From NCBI RefSeq assembly GCF_003313335.1, contig NZ_QMHP01000009.1, positions 62,001-126,000 on the forward strand: a DNA stretch of 64,000 bases. The letters are read 5' to 3'. Of the stretch, positions 7,708 to 16,991 are shown piece after piece. The notes under the pieces are model-generated. The model was not told the DNA's origin, searched no databases, and saw only the letters and a list, made by a program, of their open reading frames with translations. Source of the DNA: Pedobacter zeaxanthinifaciens (lineage in GTDB: Bacteria > Bacteroidota > Bacteroidia > Sphingobacteriales > Sphingobacteriaceae). The translations under genes and the position numbers were made by a program. Each line of letters begins with the position of its first letter. The first letter of the stretch is position 1.

Positions 7708-8511
7708 ATGGGAACTACAAACGAAAATAGCTTGTATCTGCGAACAGTTAATGTTACCCGTTACGTTACGCCTTTACGCGAAGGCGGCTCGATGCCTGCC
7801 ATTGCCGAGGCCGACGACGGCTTTTTGTATGTATTGAAGTTTAGGGGCGCAGGGCAGGGGCACAAAGCATTGATTTCGGAAATTATTGGTGGTGAAATTG
7901 CCCGAGCATTGGGCTTAAGGATGCCTGAGCTTGTTTTTGCAAATTTGGATGAAGCTTTTGGACGAACAGAACCTGATGAGGAAATCCAAGATTTGTTAAA
8001 AGCCAGTGTTGGCTTAAACTTAGCCTTGCATTATTTATCGGGAGCCATTACTTACGACCCAACCATCACTAAAATTGAGCCTGTTTTAGCATCTAAAATA
8101 GTTTGGATGGATTGCCTGCTGACCAACATGGACCGTACTGCTAGAAATACCAACATGCTGTACTGGCATAAGGAGCTGTGGTTAATTGATCACGGTGCCT
8201 CTTTGTATTTTCATCATACTTGGCAAAACTGGGAAGAGCAAGCCAAACGACCCTTTGTGTTAGTTAAAGACCATGTACTATTGCCACAAGCTAGCGAATT
8301 GAATGCCATAGATGAAGAAATGAAGGCTTTGCTCACACCTCAGCTTATTCACAATATTTTAGCCCTAATTCCCGAGGAGTGGTTAGATGAGCGTAGCTTT
8401 GAAACTGCTGCGCAGCAGCGTGAGGCTTATGCCCAATTTTTAAATACTCGAATTCAAAATTCTTCTGTTTTTGTAAATGAAGCCGAAAATGCAAGACAAG
8501 CACTTATTTGA
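7708..8511 (+). CDS. HipA-like Ser/Thr kinase family protein
   Basis: A 267-residue protein with the kinase core of the HipA superfamily. Lys44 lies in YVLKF (ATP anchoring), the catalytic loop TNMDRTARNTN has Asp142, and the metal-binding Asp161 lies in IDHGASLYF, so the active site looks intact. It lacks the length of full HipA toxins (about 430 residues) and belongs to the shorter HipA-like family. I chose ATG 7708 because the promoter -7 element is at 7694-7701. The next gene, DUF3037, overlaps its 3' end by 23 nt, so they form a two-gene unit. No HipB-type antitoxin with a helix-turn-helix is present. Substrate and role are unknown. Confidence 0.87.
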   Translation: MGTTNENSLYLRTVNVTRYVTPLREGGSMPAIAEADDGFLYVLKFRGAGQGHKALISEIIGGEIARALGLRMPELVFANLDEAFGRTEPDEEIQDLLKASVGLNLALHYLSGAITYDPTITKIEPVLASKIVWMDCLLTNMDRTARNTNMLYWHKELWLIDHGASLYFHHTWQNWEEQAKRPFVLVKDHVLLPQASELNAIDEEMKALLTPQLIHNILALIPEEWLDERSFETAAQQREAYAQFLNTRIQNSSVFVNEAENARQALI

Positions 8512-8872
8512 GTATGCAGTAATTCGGGTGATGCCAAGGGTAGAACGCGAAGAGTTTATTAATGTAGGGATTATCATGTACTGCGCAAAGCTGAAATATC
8601 TTAATGCGGCATTTAAGGTATTTCCTGAGCGTTTAGTAGCTTTAAATTGCCAACTGGAATTAGATACTATTGAACGTAATTTGGATGCTATAGTAACGAT
8701 TTGTAAAGGTGGCAAAGCTGCTGGCCCAATTGGCATGTTAGATTTAGCTGGGCGCTTTAGATGGTTAACCGCTACAAGAAGTACGGTTGTGCAGTGTTCC
8801 AAAGTTCATCCGGGTTTTTGTGTAGATGCGGAAGAAACCTTGAATAAATTGATGGCAGAATTGGTGCTATAA
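8489..8872 (+). CDS. DUF3037 protein
   Basis: A 127-residue soluble protein that starts MQDKHLFEYAVIRVMPRVERE and contains EFINVGIIMYC, the hallmark of DUF3037. Function is unknown. The ATG at 8489 fits the family start better than the ATG at 8477. The start lies 23 nt inside the kinase gene in another frame, so translation is probably coupled. Kinase and DUF3037 genes occur as a pair in other bacteria as far as I recall, and the overlap here supports a shared function. It is followed by a terminator hairpin. Confidence 0.85.
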   Translation: MQDKHLFEYAVIRVMPRVEREEFINVGIIMYCAKLKYLNAAFKVFPERLVALNCQLELDTIERNLDAIVTICKGGKAAGPIGMLDLAGRFRWLTATRSTVVQCSKVHPGFCVDAEETLNKLMAELVL

Positions 8873-8874
8873 GA

Positions 8875-8910
8875 TAAATGCGGCTTCCATCCGGAGAACC
8901 GCATTTTATC
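8875..8910. terminator. Terminator hairpin between convergent genes
   Basis: GATAAATGCGG pairs with CCGCATTTTATC around a GC-rich inner part. It sits between the DUF3037 gene (+) and the DUF3347 gene (-). A short TTTTAT run follows on the + strand. Confidence 0.6.
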
Positions 8911-8932
8911 AAACTAAACCTAAATTTAAGTC

Positions 8933-9454
8933 TTACAAACTTGCTTTTACTTCACCGCAAGTCAACATATTTTTTGGATAGTAAGGATTTTTAATTTCCT
9001 TGCAGTCACTTAACCAAATCTCGCCAGTCATTGGGCAAACTTGTTGGTATAAAGGTAAATCCATTGGCTTTAACTTGGCTGCAATATTCCAAAATTTAAC
9101 CGAAAGCGTGGCAAAAGCTTTGCGCTGCTTATTGATATTTTTAGTAGCTGCAATTTCATTAGCCAAATCAATAATTTCTTTTCGGGTAGTAGTAGATAAG
9201 TTCATTTGGTCTAAAGTCAACTTTTTGAATTTAAACTTAGCTAGCGCATCAGCAAGTCCTTTTGCGTTAGCAGTTACCGCAACACTATCAGAAATGAGCA
9301 GGTTGTTTTTTAATGCCAAGTAATCCGTAGTGATTTCCTTCTTCAAGGTTTCTCTTTGTTCCACCAATTCTGGTGCTACTTCCTGCTTAGAGGTATTTTG
9401 TGCATTAGCTACTGACGCCGCAGTAATTAATGCAATGGTTAATAATCTTTTCAT
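8933..9454 (-). CDS. Secreted DUF3347-type protein
   Basis: A 173-residue protein with a signal peptide (MKRLLTIALITAASVANA, cut before Q). The C-terminal part, FWNIAAKLKPMDLPLYQQVCPM to NPYYPKNMLTCGEV, matches the DUF3347 pattern found in periplasmic proteins, some tied to copper or other metal handling. Cys140, Met142, Cys151 and Cys166 could bind a metal. Its ATG overlaps the TGA of the metalloprotease gene (ATGA, 4 nt), so it is the last gene of the SusCD-protease operon. A helper or metal-supply role for the zinc protease is only an inference. Confidence 0.8.
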   Translation of the reverse strand: MKRLLTIALITAASVANAQNTSKQEVAPELVEQRETLKKEITTDYLALKNNLLISDSVAVTANAKGLADALAKFKFKKLTLDQMNLSTTTRKEIIDLANEIAATKNINKQRKAFATLSVKFWNIAAKLKPMDLPLYQQVCPMTGEIWLSDCKEIKNPYYPKNMLTCGEVKASL

Positions 9455-11883
9455 ATATCTGCTTTCTTAATTTTTGAAGTGATTTTGTCGATTTCGATGA
9501 TCAAGTTATCATAATGAAGCTTGTTAAGTCCGGTAGCGGTAGCGTTTAACTTCTCAATATCATTTCTTAGCTTGATCAGGTGTTGTTGGCCATATAATTT
9601 CACATCACTACGTTGGGCGTTAGTAAGTGCTTTACCAGGCTCAACTTCTTTAGGCAACAGTAGCATACTCATTTTTTCTACATAGCTGCGTTGAGTACTT
9701 CTTCTAAAAAAGTCTTGTTTTTCATCTCCAGAAAATTTAACAAATACCGTTTGCTCTAAATCATTTAAAAATTCAGGCACAGTGTAAGCACCTTCAAACT
9801 GCATCGCTTTTTGATTGATGTTATACAACAAGCCACTGCTTAATAACATGGTTAACGTTTGGTTTTGTTGATCTGAAATTTCATCGGCGGCTTTTAGCGG
9901 AATTAATTGTGCTATTTCTTGAGGGTAAAGCCAAAGTGGGGCAACAAAAAGCTGCCTGCCAATATAATCAATAGCAGCCTTAACTTTTGTTTTTGGTATT
10001 GGCTGATAAACGATGCCTTTTTCGTCTGCAGTTCTTTTTGTTACATAGTTGTTGCCTATGTTTTTAAGTACATGATAAAGATATCTAAGATACTGTCTAA
10101 CCGCCACTTTGTGCATGTCAGCTAAATTATCATAAGCATCTCCAGGCTCGTAAGTCCATTTAACTAAGTTAGGAACTACACGTTTTAGGTTTTTAATACC
10201 ATAATCGCTAGCCACAATGGCATCATCGCCAAGGTCTTCTGTTTGGCTTCTTGGATCTTCATCCTTGCCTTCTCCACCAAACCACAATTTAGGGTTGGAA
10301 GTAAGGCTATCAGTAGTCAGTTTGGCCAATATTTTTTCCTCTTCAAACTCGTCTTTAGCTTTTGGAAAATAGCCATATCCCCATTTTATTGCCCATTTAT
10401 CATACATTCCAATACGAGGATAAATGCCTTTACTACTGATGTTATCTTCAGGTTGCGCCACATAATTGAAACGAGCATAATCCATAATGGACACCGTATG
10501 ACCATTGGCTTCAACCCACTTTTTATCTCGCAGTTTTTCTACAGGTGTAGCACTACTAGCGCCCATGTTGTGGCGTAATCCAATGGTATGGCCTATCTCA
10601 TGCGAAGATACAAAACGGATCAGCTGTCCCATCAGTTCATCATCTAGGTTCATTTTCCTAGCTCTTGGATCTAAGGGGCCGGCTTGAATCATGTACCAGT
10701 TTTGTACCAATTTCATCACGTTGTGAAACCAACCTACATGGCTTTCGATGATTTCGCCACTACGAGGGTCGCTGATGCGAGGACCATAAGCATTAGGTGT
10801 TTCGGAAGCATAATACCTCACTACCGAATATCTTGCATCCTCTAAGCTCATGGTGGTATCGCTTTCTGGCCACTCTTTTCCAATAATGGCATTTTTGAAA
10901 CCAGCTGCTTCGAAAGCTTTTTGCCAGTCATTAATACCTGCAATTAAATAAGGTCTCCATTTTTTTGGCGTAGCAGGATCGATATAATAAACAATTTGCT
11001 TTTTAGGCTCCACTAGCTGCCCACTTTGATACTTTTTAATATCCTCTTCTTTAGGTTCCAAGCGATAGCGTTGTACCAAATATTTGGTTTCTGCACGTTG
11101 TTGTTCATCGTCAAACAGCACATATTTCTCAGCAAAAAAACCAACACGTTCGTCGAAAAAGCGTTTTCTCATAGGGATTTTAGGCAAAAGCACGATAGAA
11201 GTATTCAACCTTAATGTTACGCTACCGCTACTTGCTAAGGAATTGGAATAGGTTTTAGTAGTTTTAACTTCTATGTTAATGGGATAGCTGTTGATTGTTT
11301 CTATGAAAGATTTATCATCCGCTAACGAGGTCAGTTTTTTCTCTGTTTTTTCTCCATTTGCTAAAGAAAACATTGGATTTTCCTTTTTAAAAGCATCCGT
11401 TACCTCAATTACAATATTGCCGGTGGTTGGATTAGTTGTTTTAATTGGAAACGCGGTAACGATAGGATTTTCATTACTTCCTGCCAAGGCTTTTGCAATC
11501 ATATCATCCGCTTTGCGCACATCTTGTTTATATTGAAGCGCTCTTAAAAACACCGTATTGTTAGGGCCTTTTTCAAAATAGATGGTTTGTTCATTGGCCT
11601 TCTCACCACCGAAGCTACCCATCCCTTGTGGAGTAGCTAAATAGCGGGTTACCGTTAACATGTAGCGGTTAAATAAGCTATCTGGAATTTCGAAATAAAA
11701 CTTAGTATCAACCTGTGTTACAGTAAATAATCCAGCCTTGCTTTTAGCATTGGAAGTAATTACCTTGTTATAAGGTTGTAGCGCCTTTTGGGTGCTATCG
11801 GTTTTTTTTTCTGTTGGATTTTGTGAGTAAGCATACTGCTGTGATGCAGCTAGTATGCTTAAAATTACGAGTAGTTTCTTCAT
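9451..11883 (-). CDS. Secreted zinc-dependent metalloprotease (DUF5117/DUF5118 type)
   Basis: An 810-residue protein with a signal peptide ending near residue 20 (YAYS-Q). The zinc site HEIGHTIGLRH is at 428-438 (His428, Glu429, His432, His438), with a Met-turn SIMDY at 465-469, as in metzincins. The large flanking regions match the Bacteroidota zinc-dependent metalloproteases annotated with DUF5117 and DUF5118. It should act in the periplasm or at the cell surface. It lies 5 nt after SusD and overlaps the DUF3347 gene by 4 nt. This suggests that imported or surface-bound peptides or proteins are the substrate of the whole operon. Confidence 0.92.
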   Translation of the reverse strand: MKKLLVILSILAASQQYAYSQNPTEKKTDSTQKALQPYNKVITSNAKSKAGLFTVTQVDTKFYFEIPDSLFNRYMLTVTRYLATPQGMGSFGGEKANEQTIYFEKGPNNTVFLRALQYKQDVRKADDMIAKALAGSNENPIVTAFPIKTTNPTTGNIVIEVTDAFKKENPMFSLANGEKTEKKLTSLADDKSFIETINSYPINIEVKTTKTYSNSLASSGSVTLRLNTSIVLLPKIPMRKRFFDERVGFFAEKYVLFDDEQQRAETKYLVQRYRLEPKEEDIKKYQSGQLVEPKKQIVYYIDPATPKKWRPYLIAGINDWQKAFEAAGFKNAIIGKEWPESDTTMSLEDARYSVVRYYASETPNAYGPRISDPRSGEIIESHVGWFHNVMKLVQNWYMIQAGPLDPRARKMNLDDELMGQLIRFVSSHEIGHTIGLRHNMGASSATPVEKLRDKKWVEANGHTVSIMDYARFNYVAQPEDNISSKGIYPRIGMYDKWAIKWGYGYFPKAKDEFEEEKILAKLTTDSLTSNPKLWFGGEGKDEDPRSQTEDLGDDAIVASDYGIKNLKRVVPNLVKWTYEPGDAYDNLADMHKVAVRQYLRYLYHVLKNIGNNYVTKRTADEKGIVYQPIPKTKVKAAIDYIGRQLFVAPLWLYPQEIAQLIPLKAADEISDQQNQTLTMLLSSGLLYNINQKAMQFEGAYTVPEFLNDLEQTVFVKFSGDEKQDFFRRSTQRSYVEKMSMLLLPKEVEPGKALTNAQRSDVKLYGQQHLIKLRNDIEKLNATATGLNKLHYDNLIIEIDKITSKIKKADI

Positions 11884-11888
11884 CTAAA

Positions 11889-13316
11889 TTAAAAAGGAAT
11901 TTTTTCGTCAGTGTTTAAAGTGAGCGATGGGTTCATCCTTAACACATTTAATGGAAAAGGAATGATATATAGCCTTGAATTGGGTTTTAAGGTGTAAGTT
12001 TTTTGTGGAACTGTTTTGTTTACGATTGGGAATACACGGGTGATTGTTTTTTCGTATTCTGGTTCAGTATTTAAACGCTTTAAATCGAAGAAACGGTTAA
12101 AGCCCAATAATAGCTCTTTACGACGCTCGTTGATGACCAACTCCATGGTTTCTTTTCTGGTGGTAGGTACGGTTAAGTTTACCGTTCCACCTGCTAAAAT
12201 GCGTTTGGCTCTTAACTTGTTCAAAATATCTACAGCCTCTGCAAATTTGTTATCTCGAGCATAACATTCGGCAAGCATCAAATAAACTTCAGTAGTTTTC
12301 ATGCCAACTGTGGCATAAAAGAAGCGATTGAAATTAACGGCATAGTAAGCCGTGTTAGAGCCAACATCAAGAAAACTAGCATTGGTAGAGTTAAAGAATA
12401 AGTTAAAGCGGGCATCGTTGTTGCCAAATAAAGTTCTTAACTCTGGACTAATAATATACTGATAAGCAAAGTTCATCTCGTTGTATCCGGTCATGTACAT
12501 ATAGCTTAGCACTTCGGGATTATTAGGAGCTATTATTGGCACAGCCGTTGGCCCACCTTGCGCAGCGTACTGCACTAAGTCGAAAATTTGGTTGTTATAG
12601 CTTAATGATTTTTCCGCAGCCTCTTTTGCTTGAGCAATTTCTCTTTTGAACAAATGTACTTTTGCCTTAAATGCATAGCCAAAAGCAATGGAAGGATGGT
12701 AAATGTCAGCGGGCTTAACTTCCAAATAGGGAAGGGCTTCATCTATATCCTTTTGAATAAAGCTGTAAACTTCGGCCACTGTTGATTTTTTAGGCTTTGC
12801 TTCCAAGTCGTATTTATCCATGATACAAATACCACCGTCTGTTGCGGCCGTTTGCGGATCAAAAGCTTTGGCGTAGTGGTTTACTAACAGAAAATGGTCG
12901 TAAGCACGTAAAAGCTTAGCTTCTGCTTTTGCTAGCTGTTTTGTTTTTTCATCACCTTTGCTGTTATCTACTAATGAAATTACAGTATTCCACCTGTTGA
13001 TATAGGCATAGGCCTGATTATAAAAACTAGAGGCAGTTAGCAGTGCTACCCTATCAACTGTTTCATCAAAAGTAAAGTTGATGGTGTTGATGTTAGGCGT
13101 AATACCAATAACGTTAGACTCTTTCATCCATTGGTCATCTACCAAATATTGAAAGTTATTGATAGGATAACCACGATTTGGGAATGATACGAGTTGATAG
13201 AAATCATTTGCTGTTTCTACGACAAATGCCCCTTTTGGCGTAATCTCTGTATATTTTTCGCAAGCCGTTAAACAAACCATTAACGACAGCAGTAGGATAT
13301 AATTAATGCGTTTCAT
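11889..13316 (-). CDS. SusD/RagB-like nutrient-binding outer-membrane lipoprotein
   Basis: A 475-residue lipoprotein. The lipobox LMVCLTAC puts the lipidated Cys at residue 19. The rest has the SusD pattern: N-terminal CEKYTEITPKG, tetratricopeptide-like helices in the middle, and a C-terminal RRKELLLGFNRFFDLKRLN followed by a PFPLNVLRMNP tail. It binds nutrients on the cell surface and forms the lid of the SusC transporter encoded 4 nt upstream. The neighbouring protease suggests peptides rather than glycans, as for RagB, but the ligand is not shown by sequence. Confidence 0.93.
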   Translation of the reverse strand: MKRINYILLLSLMVCLTACEKYTEITPKGAFVVETANDFYQLVSFPNRGYPINNFQYLVDDQWMKESNVIGITPNINTINFTFDETVDRVALLTASSFYNQAYAYINRWNTVISLVDNSKGDEKTKQLAKAEAKLLRAYDHFLLVNHYAKAFDPQTAATDGGICIMDKYDLEAKPKKSTVAEVYSFIQKDIDEALPYLEVKPADIYHPSIAFGYAFKAKVHLFKREIAQAKEAAEKSLSYNNQIFDLVQYAAQGGPTAVPIIAPNNPEVLSYMYMTGYNEMNFAYQYIISPELRTLFGNNDARFNLFFNSTNASFLDVGSNTAYYAVNFNRFFYATVGMKTTEVYLMLAECYARDNKFAEAVDILNKLRAKRILAGGTVNLTVPTTRKETMELVINERRKELLLGFNRFFDLKRLNTEPEYEKTITRVFPIVNKTVPQKTYTLKPNSRLYIIPFPLNVLRMNPSLTLNTDEKIPF

Positions 13317-13320
13317 GCTA

Positions 13321-16300
13321 TTAAAGTGTTAGGTTGAAACCAAATAAATAAGTTTTAGGTAATGGAAGATTCCTTGTACCGGAGTTCAGCGAGAATGTTT
13401 CTGGATCAATATCGTTACCAGCAGCACTCCAATACCAAATATTGTTCATTTGAAAAGTTAGCTTAGCCGAAGAAATTCTTATTTTATCGGCAAATGACTT
13501 TGGCAAGTTATAGCTTAAGGATACATTTCTCAGCTTCACATAATCTGCATCGGCTACATTCGCATCGGAGTTACGCCATAATGATAGAATGTTGCTGGCA
13601 TTGTTGATGATATTTGGAACTTCCGGATAATCAACCCAAATGCGAGGTAACCCATTTGATTGCCCATTTTGCGTCACTGAAGAAGTAATGGCAACGGTTT
13701 TTCCATCCGCTGGGTCAACAAAATCCTTACGTAACTTATTTCCGCCAGAGAAAACAAAAAGCATGTTAAGATCAAACTGTTTGTAAGAAATACGTTGAGA
13801 TAAAGAACCTGTGTAAGTTGGGGTAAGCGAACCCATGTTTACCAATGCCGCTAAATTATTAATACCACTTTTTATACTGGTGGGTATAGGGTTTCCATTT
13901 GCGTCAAATAAAATTGATGGATTTCCATTTTCATCTAAAACATAAGGATAGCCGTTTACCATTCCGCCGTAACGGTAAGCGTAAAGCGAATTGAAGCTAT
14001 CGTTAAGGATTAGGTTGTTGGTTGGTGCACCTACATAGCTAGGCGCAGTGGCGTTGCTGCTAGTTACTTTTTTGATAGCATTGTTATTAAATGCGATGAT
14101 AAAGTTAGAACTTAAGCGCAAATCTCTTCTGTTGTACCAATCAGAACCAACACTTACTTCAATACCTCTATTTCTCATTGCGCCACTGTTGATCACACGT
14201 GATAAAGCACCCACTGTTGGATCTAACTCTGTGGTAGCCAGTAAATCAGTACTGTATTTATGGTAAAGATCAACAGCACCCCTTAACTTATTTTTGAACA
14301 AGCTATAATCAATCCCGATATTGGCAGTAGCTACTTTTTCCCATCTTAATTTAGGGTTTGGTAGCGCAGTAATATTGGTGTATTGTAGGGTAGGTATTAG
14401 GTTGTCATTACGTCTAGTTGCGGTTAAATAAGGTGTTGAACCCTGATCAACATTACCATTTATGCCATAAGTAGCTCTAAGTTTTAGGAAGTTAACCCAA
14501 GTTGCATTTTTAAGGAATTCTTCGTTGCTTGCATTCCATCCTAAACCTACCGACCAAAGCGGACGATTTTTATATTTAGGATCTACACCAAATAAATCGG
14601 CACGGTCAACTCTAATACTTCCACTCAAATTGTACTTAGATGCGTAAGTGTAGTTGGCATTTGCATAAGCAGATAAATAACGGTGCTTAGTTTCTCTTTG
14701 CGTACGAGAAAGCGTACTTAAAGTTCTGCTACCACCATAAATGTAACTTGTAGCTCCAGTTTGGCTCAGCGTAGCATTGTCGATAATTACTGAGGTTAAG
14801 GTAACAGGATCGTAGCCGTATCTTAATTCTTCAATGGTTCTAGGGATGTAAGTTTCACGCATTTCGAAACCACCAATGGCAGAAACTACATGTTTGTTTT
14901 GATTGAAAGATTTGTTGTAGTTCAGTTGGTTCCTGAAAGTATAGTTGCTGCTTTGTTGGCTAAATTGGTAGTATCGGCCGCCAGCAGGTAGGGCAGAGGT
15001 GTATAAGTTTGTAGCAGTAGCATAATTGGCTAATGCATTAGAAGCATAACGCATTTTATAGGATGTAGCATCATAAAAACTTTCGCGGCTGTTTCTTCTA
15101 TTTTCATACTGAAATTGTGTGCTGAAACTAATGCCATCGTAAATTTTAGCCTGTAAGTTGGCAAACGCCCTCAAGCCTAATGAGTTTTGTTTCTCGATAC
15201 CTTCTTGCAATGAATTAAGCATGTTGAAACTGGTAGGCTTTAAACTAGCAGTACTATTAATTTTACCAGCTACCAGTGGGTTCATCGCTAACGAACCGGT
15301 AAAGCCATCTTTAATATTAACGTAAGAAGAAATTACCGGGTTGCCATTTTCATCAACCAATTGCTCGTACCTATTTTGAATGAAGAAGTCATTGTAAGAT
15401 CCATCAGTAACATTGGCGGTACTGTAAGAACCGTTAAAACCAATGGTGGCATCTAACCAAGGTTTTACCTGAAATGTACTTTTGGCATATAGCGTAAAAT
15501 TTTTATCCTCATTGTACTTTACTCTTTGCTTCGCGTCATCAAAATTTAAAGAAACAAAGGTGTTTTGTTTGGTTGAACTATTTGAAAAAGATAAGTTATA
15601 GCGCTGCCTAAATTCATTTTGCCAAATGTTGTTGGTATAATCGTTAACGAAATCGTTTTGCCTCCATTGGTTAATGGTATTTCTAAACTGATCATTCGTG
15701 ATTTTCCCTTCTTCGAGCTCTCTGTTCAGCTGATAAAGCGGAGAGTAATATTTGATGGTACCGTTTGCGATATCGCCATAAGCATTAAACATAGATGCAG
15801 TGCTGGCATATCTCGACCGCTCTTTATTGTAAACCGCCTGTTCATAATCAATAACGTCGCTTGTAGATGCATAGTGCATGTTATCTAAATTAGGCTTGGT
15901 ACTGATGAAAAAATCAGAGTTTAAGCTTACTTTTAAATTGCCACTTCCTTTTTTAGTGGTTAGCACTATAATCCCATTTCCTGCCCTCGATCCATAAATT
16001 GAAGCTGCTGCGGCGTCTTTCAGTACACTTACGCTTTCAATATCGTAAGGATTGATTTCATCGAGTGATAATTCGGTAGGTAAACCGTCAATCACCAAAA
16101 GCGGACTGTAGCCTACATTTAGTGAAGAATAAGTACCAATACCTCTTAGGATAGGGCGGTCAGAAGCGCTACCAGTTGGATTTTTATCGTATTGTAAACC
16201 TGCCACTCTGCCTTCTAAAGCACTTAAAAGACTGGTTGGAACATTTTCCTTCAATACTTTTTCGCCTACTTCGGTAACTGCAGCCGGTGATTCTAATTTC

Positions 16301-16941
16301 CTTAGTGTTTGATATCCGGTTACAATTACTTCGTTTAATACCGAATTGGAAGTTTTAAGTGATACAATGATTACCGATCCGGCAGCATTTTTGGAATAGC
16401 TAACTTCTTTTTGCTCGTAGCCAAGGTAAGAAAACACCAACGCGTTGTTGCTGTCGCTTACATCAATCCCGAAATGGCCGTTTTTATCAGTGTGGGTAAT
16501 GTTACTTGTACCTTTTTGAGCTACCGTTACTCCTGGCATTGCTATTCCAGTGCTATCGGTTACCATGCCATGTAGTGTATAGGTATTTTCGCCAGCTGAT
16601 TTGGAGCGTATTACAATTGTTTTTCCGCTAACGCGATAAGTGAAATCCTGGCCTTTAAATACTTGACCTAGTATTTCGTTGATGTTGTCGCTTTTAATTT
16701 CGGCATCAATTGGTTTAGCTTTTTGGGCAAAAGATGCGTCGTAAACAAATTGATAGTTAGTTTTTTTAGAGATTTCGGCAATAACGGTATTTAACGGTGC
16801 TTTTTTAAAGCTAAAAGTATAAATATTTTGCCCGAATGATAGCTGAATGGTACTTGCGGTAAGGATAGAGACTAGCAAAAATAATCTCAAATAAGTTATA
16901 TAAGCAGGCGTACTCTTGCCCACTGGGTTAAGTTTATTCAT
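13321..16941 (-). CDS. SusC/RagA-like TonB-linked outer-membrane transporter with STN signalling domain
   Basis: A 1206-residue protein. A signal region is followed by a secretin/TonB N-terminal (STN) domain at about residues 43-110, a carboxypeptidase-like regulatory domain at about 120-200, a plug domain starting NEVIVTGYQTLRK near 202, and a long beta-barrel ending in an aromatic-rich strand (YLFGFNLTL). The STN domain is the part that talks to a FecR anti-sigma factor, and fecR and an ECF sigma gene lie directly upstream. The transporter can therefore report substrate uptake and switch on its own operon. It pairs with the SusD gene downstream. Confidence 0.94.
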   Translation of the reverse strand: MNKLNPVGKSTPAYITYLRLFLLVSILTASTIQLSFGQNIYTFSFKKAPLNTVIAEISKKTNYQFVYDASFAQKAKPIDAEIKSDNINEILGQVFKGQDFTYRVSGKTIVIRSKSAGENTYTLHGMVTDSTGIAMPGVTVAQKGTSNITHTDKNGHFGIDVSDSNNALVFSYLGYEQKEVSYSKNAAGSVIIVSLKTSNSVLNEVIVTGYQTLRKLESPAAVTEVGEKVLKENVPTSLLSALEGRVAGLQYDKNPTGSASDRPILRGIGTYSSLNVGYSPLLVIDGLPTELSLDEINPYDIESVSVLKDAAAASIYGSRAGNGIIVLTTKKGSGNLKVSLNSDFFISTKPNLDNMHYASTSDVIDYEQAVYNKERSRYASTASMFNAYGDIANGTIKYYSPLYQLNRELEEGKITNDQFRNTINQWRQNDFVNDYTNNIWQNEFRQRYNLSFSNSSTKQNTFVSLNFDDAKQRVKYNEDKNFTLYAKSTFQVKPWLDATIGFNGSYSTANVTDGSYNDFFIQNRYEQLVDENGNPVISSYVNIKDGFTGSLAMNPLVAGKINSTASLKPTSFNMLNSLQEGIEKQNSLGLRAFANLQAKIYDGISFSTQFQYENRRNSRESFYDATSYKMRYASNALANYATATNLYTSALPAGGRYYQFSQQSSNYTFRNQLNYNKSFNQNKHVVSAIGGFEMRETYIPRTIEELRYGYDPVTLTSVIIDNATLSQTGATSYIYGGSRTLSTLSRTQRETKHRYLSAYANANYTYASKYNLSGSIRVDRADLFGVDPKYKNRPLWSVGLGWNASNEEFLKNATWVNFLKLRATYGINGNVDQGSTPYLTATRRNDNLIPTLQYTNITALPNPKLRWEKVATANIGIDYSLFKNKLRGAVDLYHKYSTDLLATTELDPTVGALSRVINSGAMRNRGIEVSVGSDWYNRRDLRLSSNFIIAFNNNAIKKVTSSNATAPSYVGAPTNNLILNDSFNSLYAYRYGGMVNGYPYVLDENGNPSILFDANGNPIPTSIKSGINNLAALVNMGSLTPTYTGSLSQRISYKQFDLNMLFVFSGGNKLRKDFVDPADGKTVAITSSVTQNGQSNGLPRIWVDYPEVPNIINNASNILSLWRNSDANVADADYVKLRNVSLSYNLPKSFADKIRISSAKLTFQMNNIWYWSAAGNDIDPETFSLNSGTRNLPLPKTYLFGFNLTL

Positions 16942-16991
16942 TTAAAGGTTAGTTGAGTTGATGATTAAATAGTTAGTTTGGAGCGCATGTA

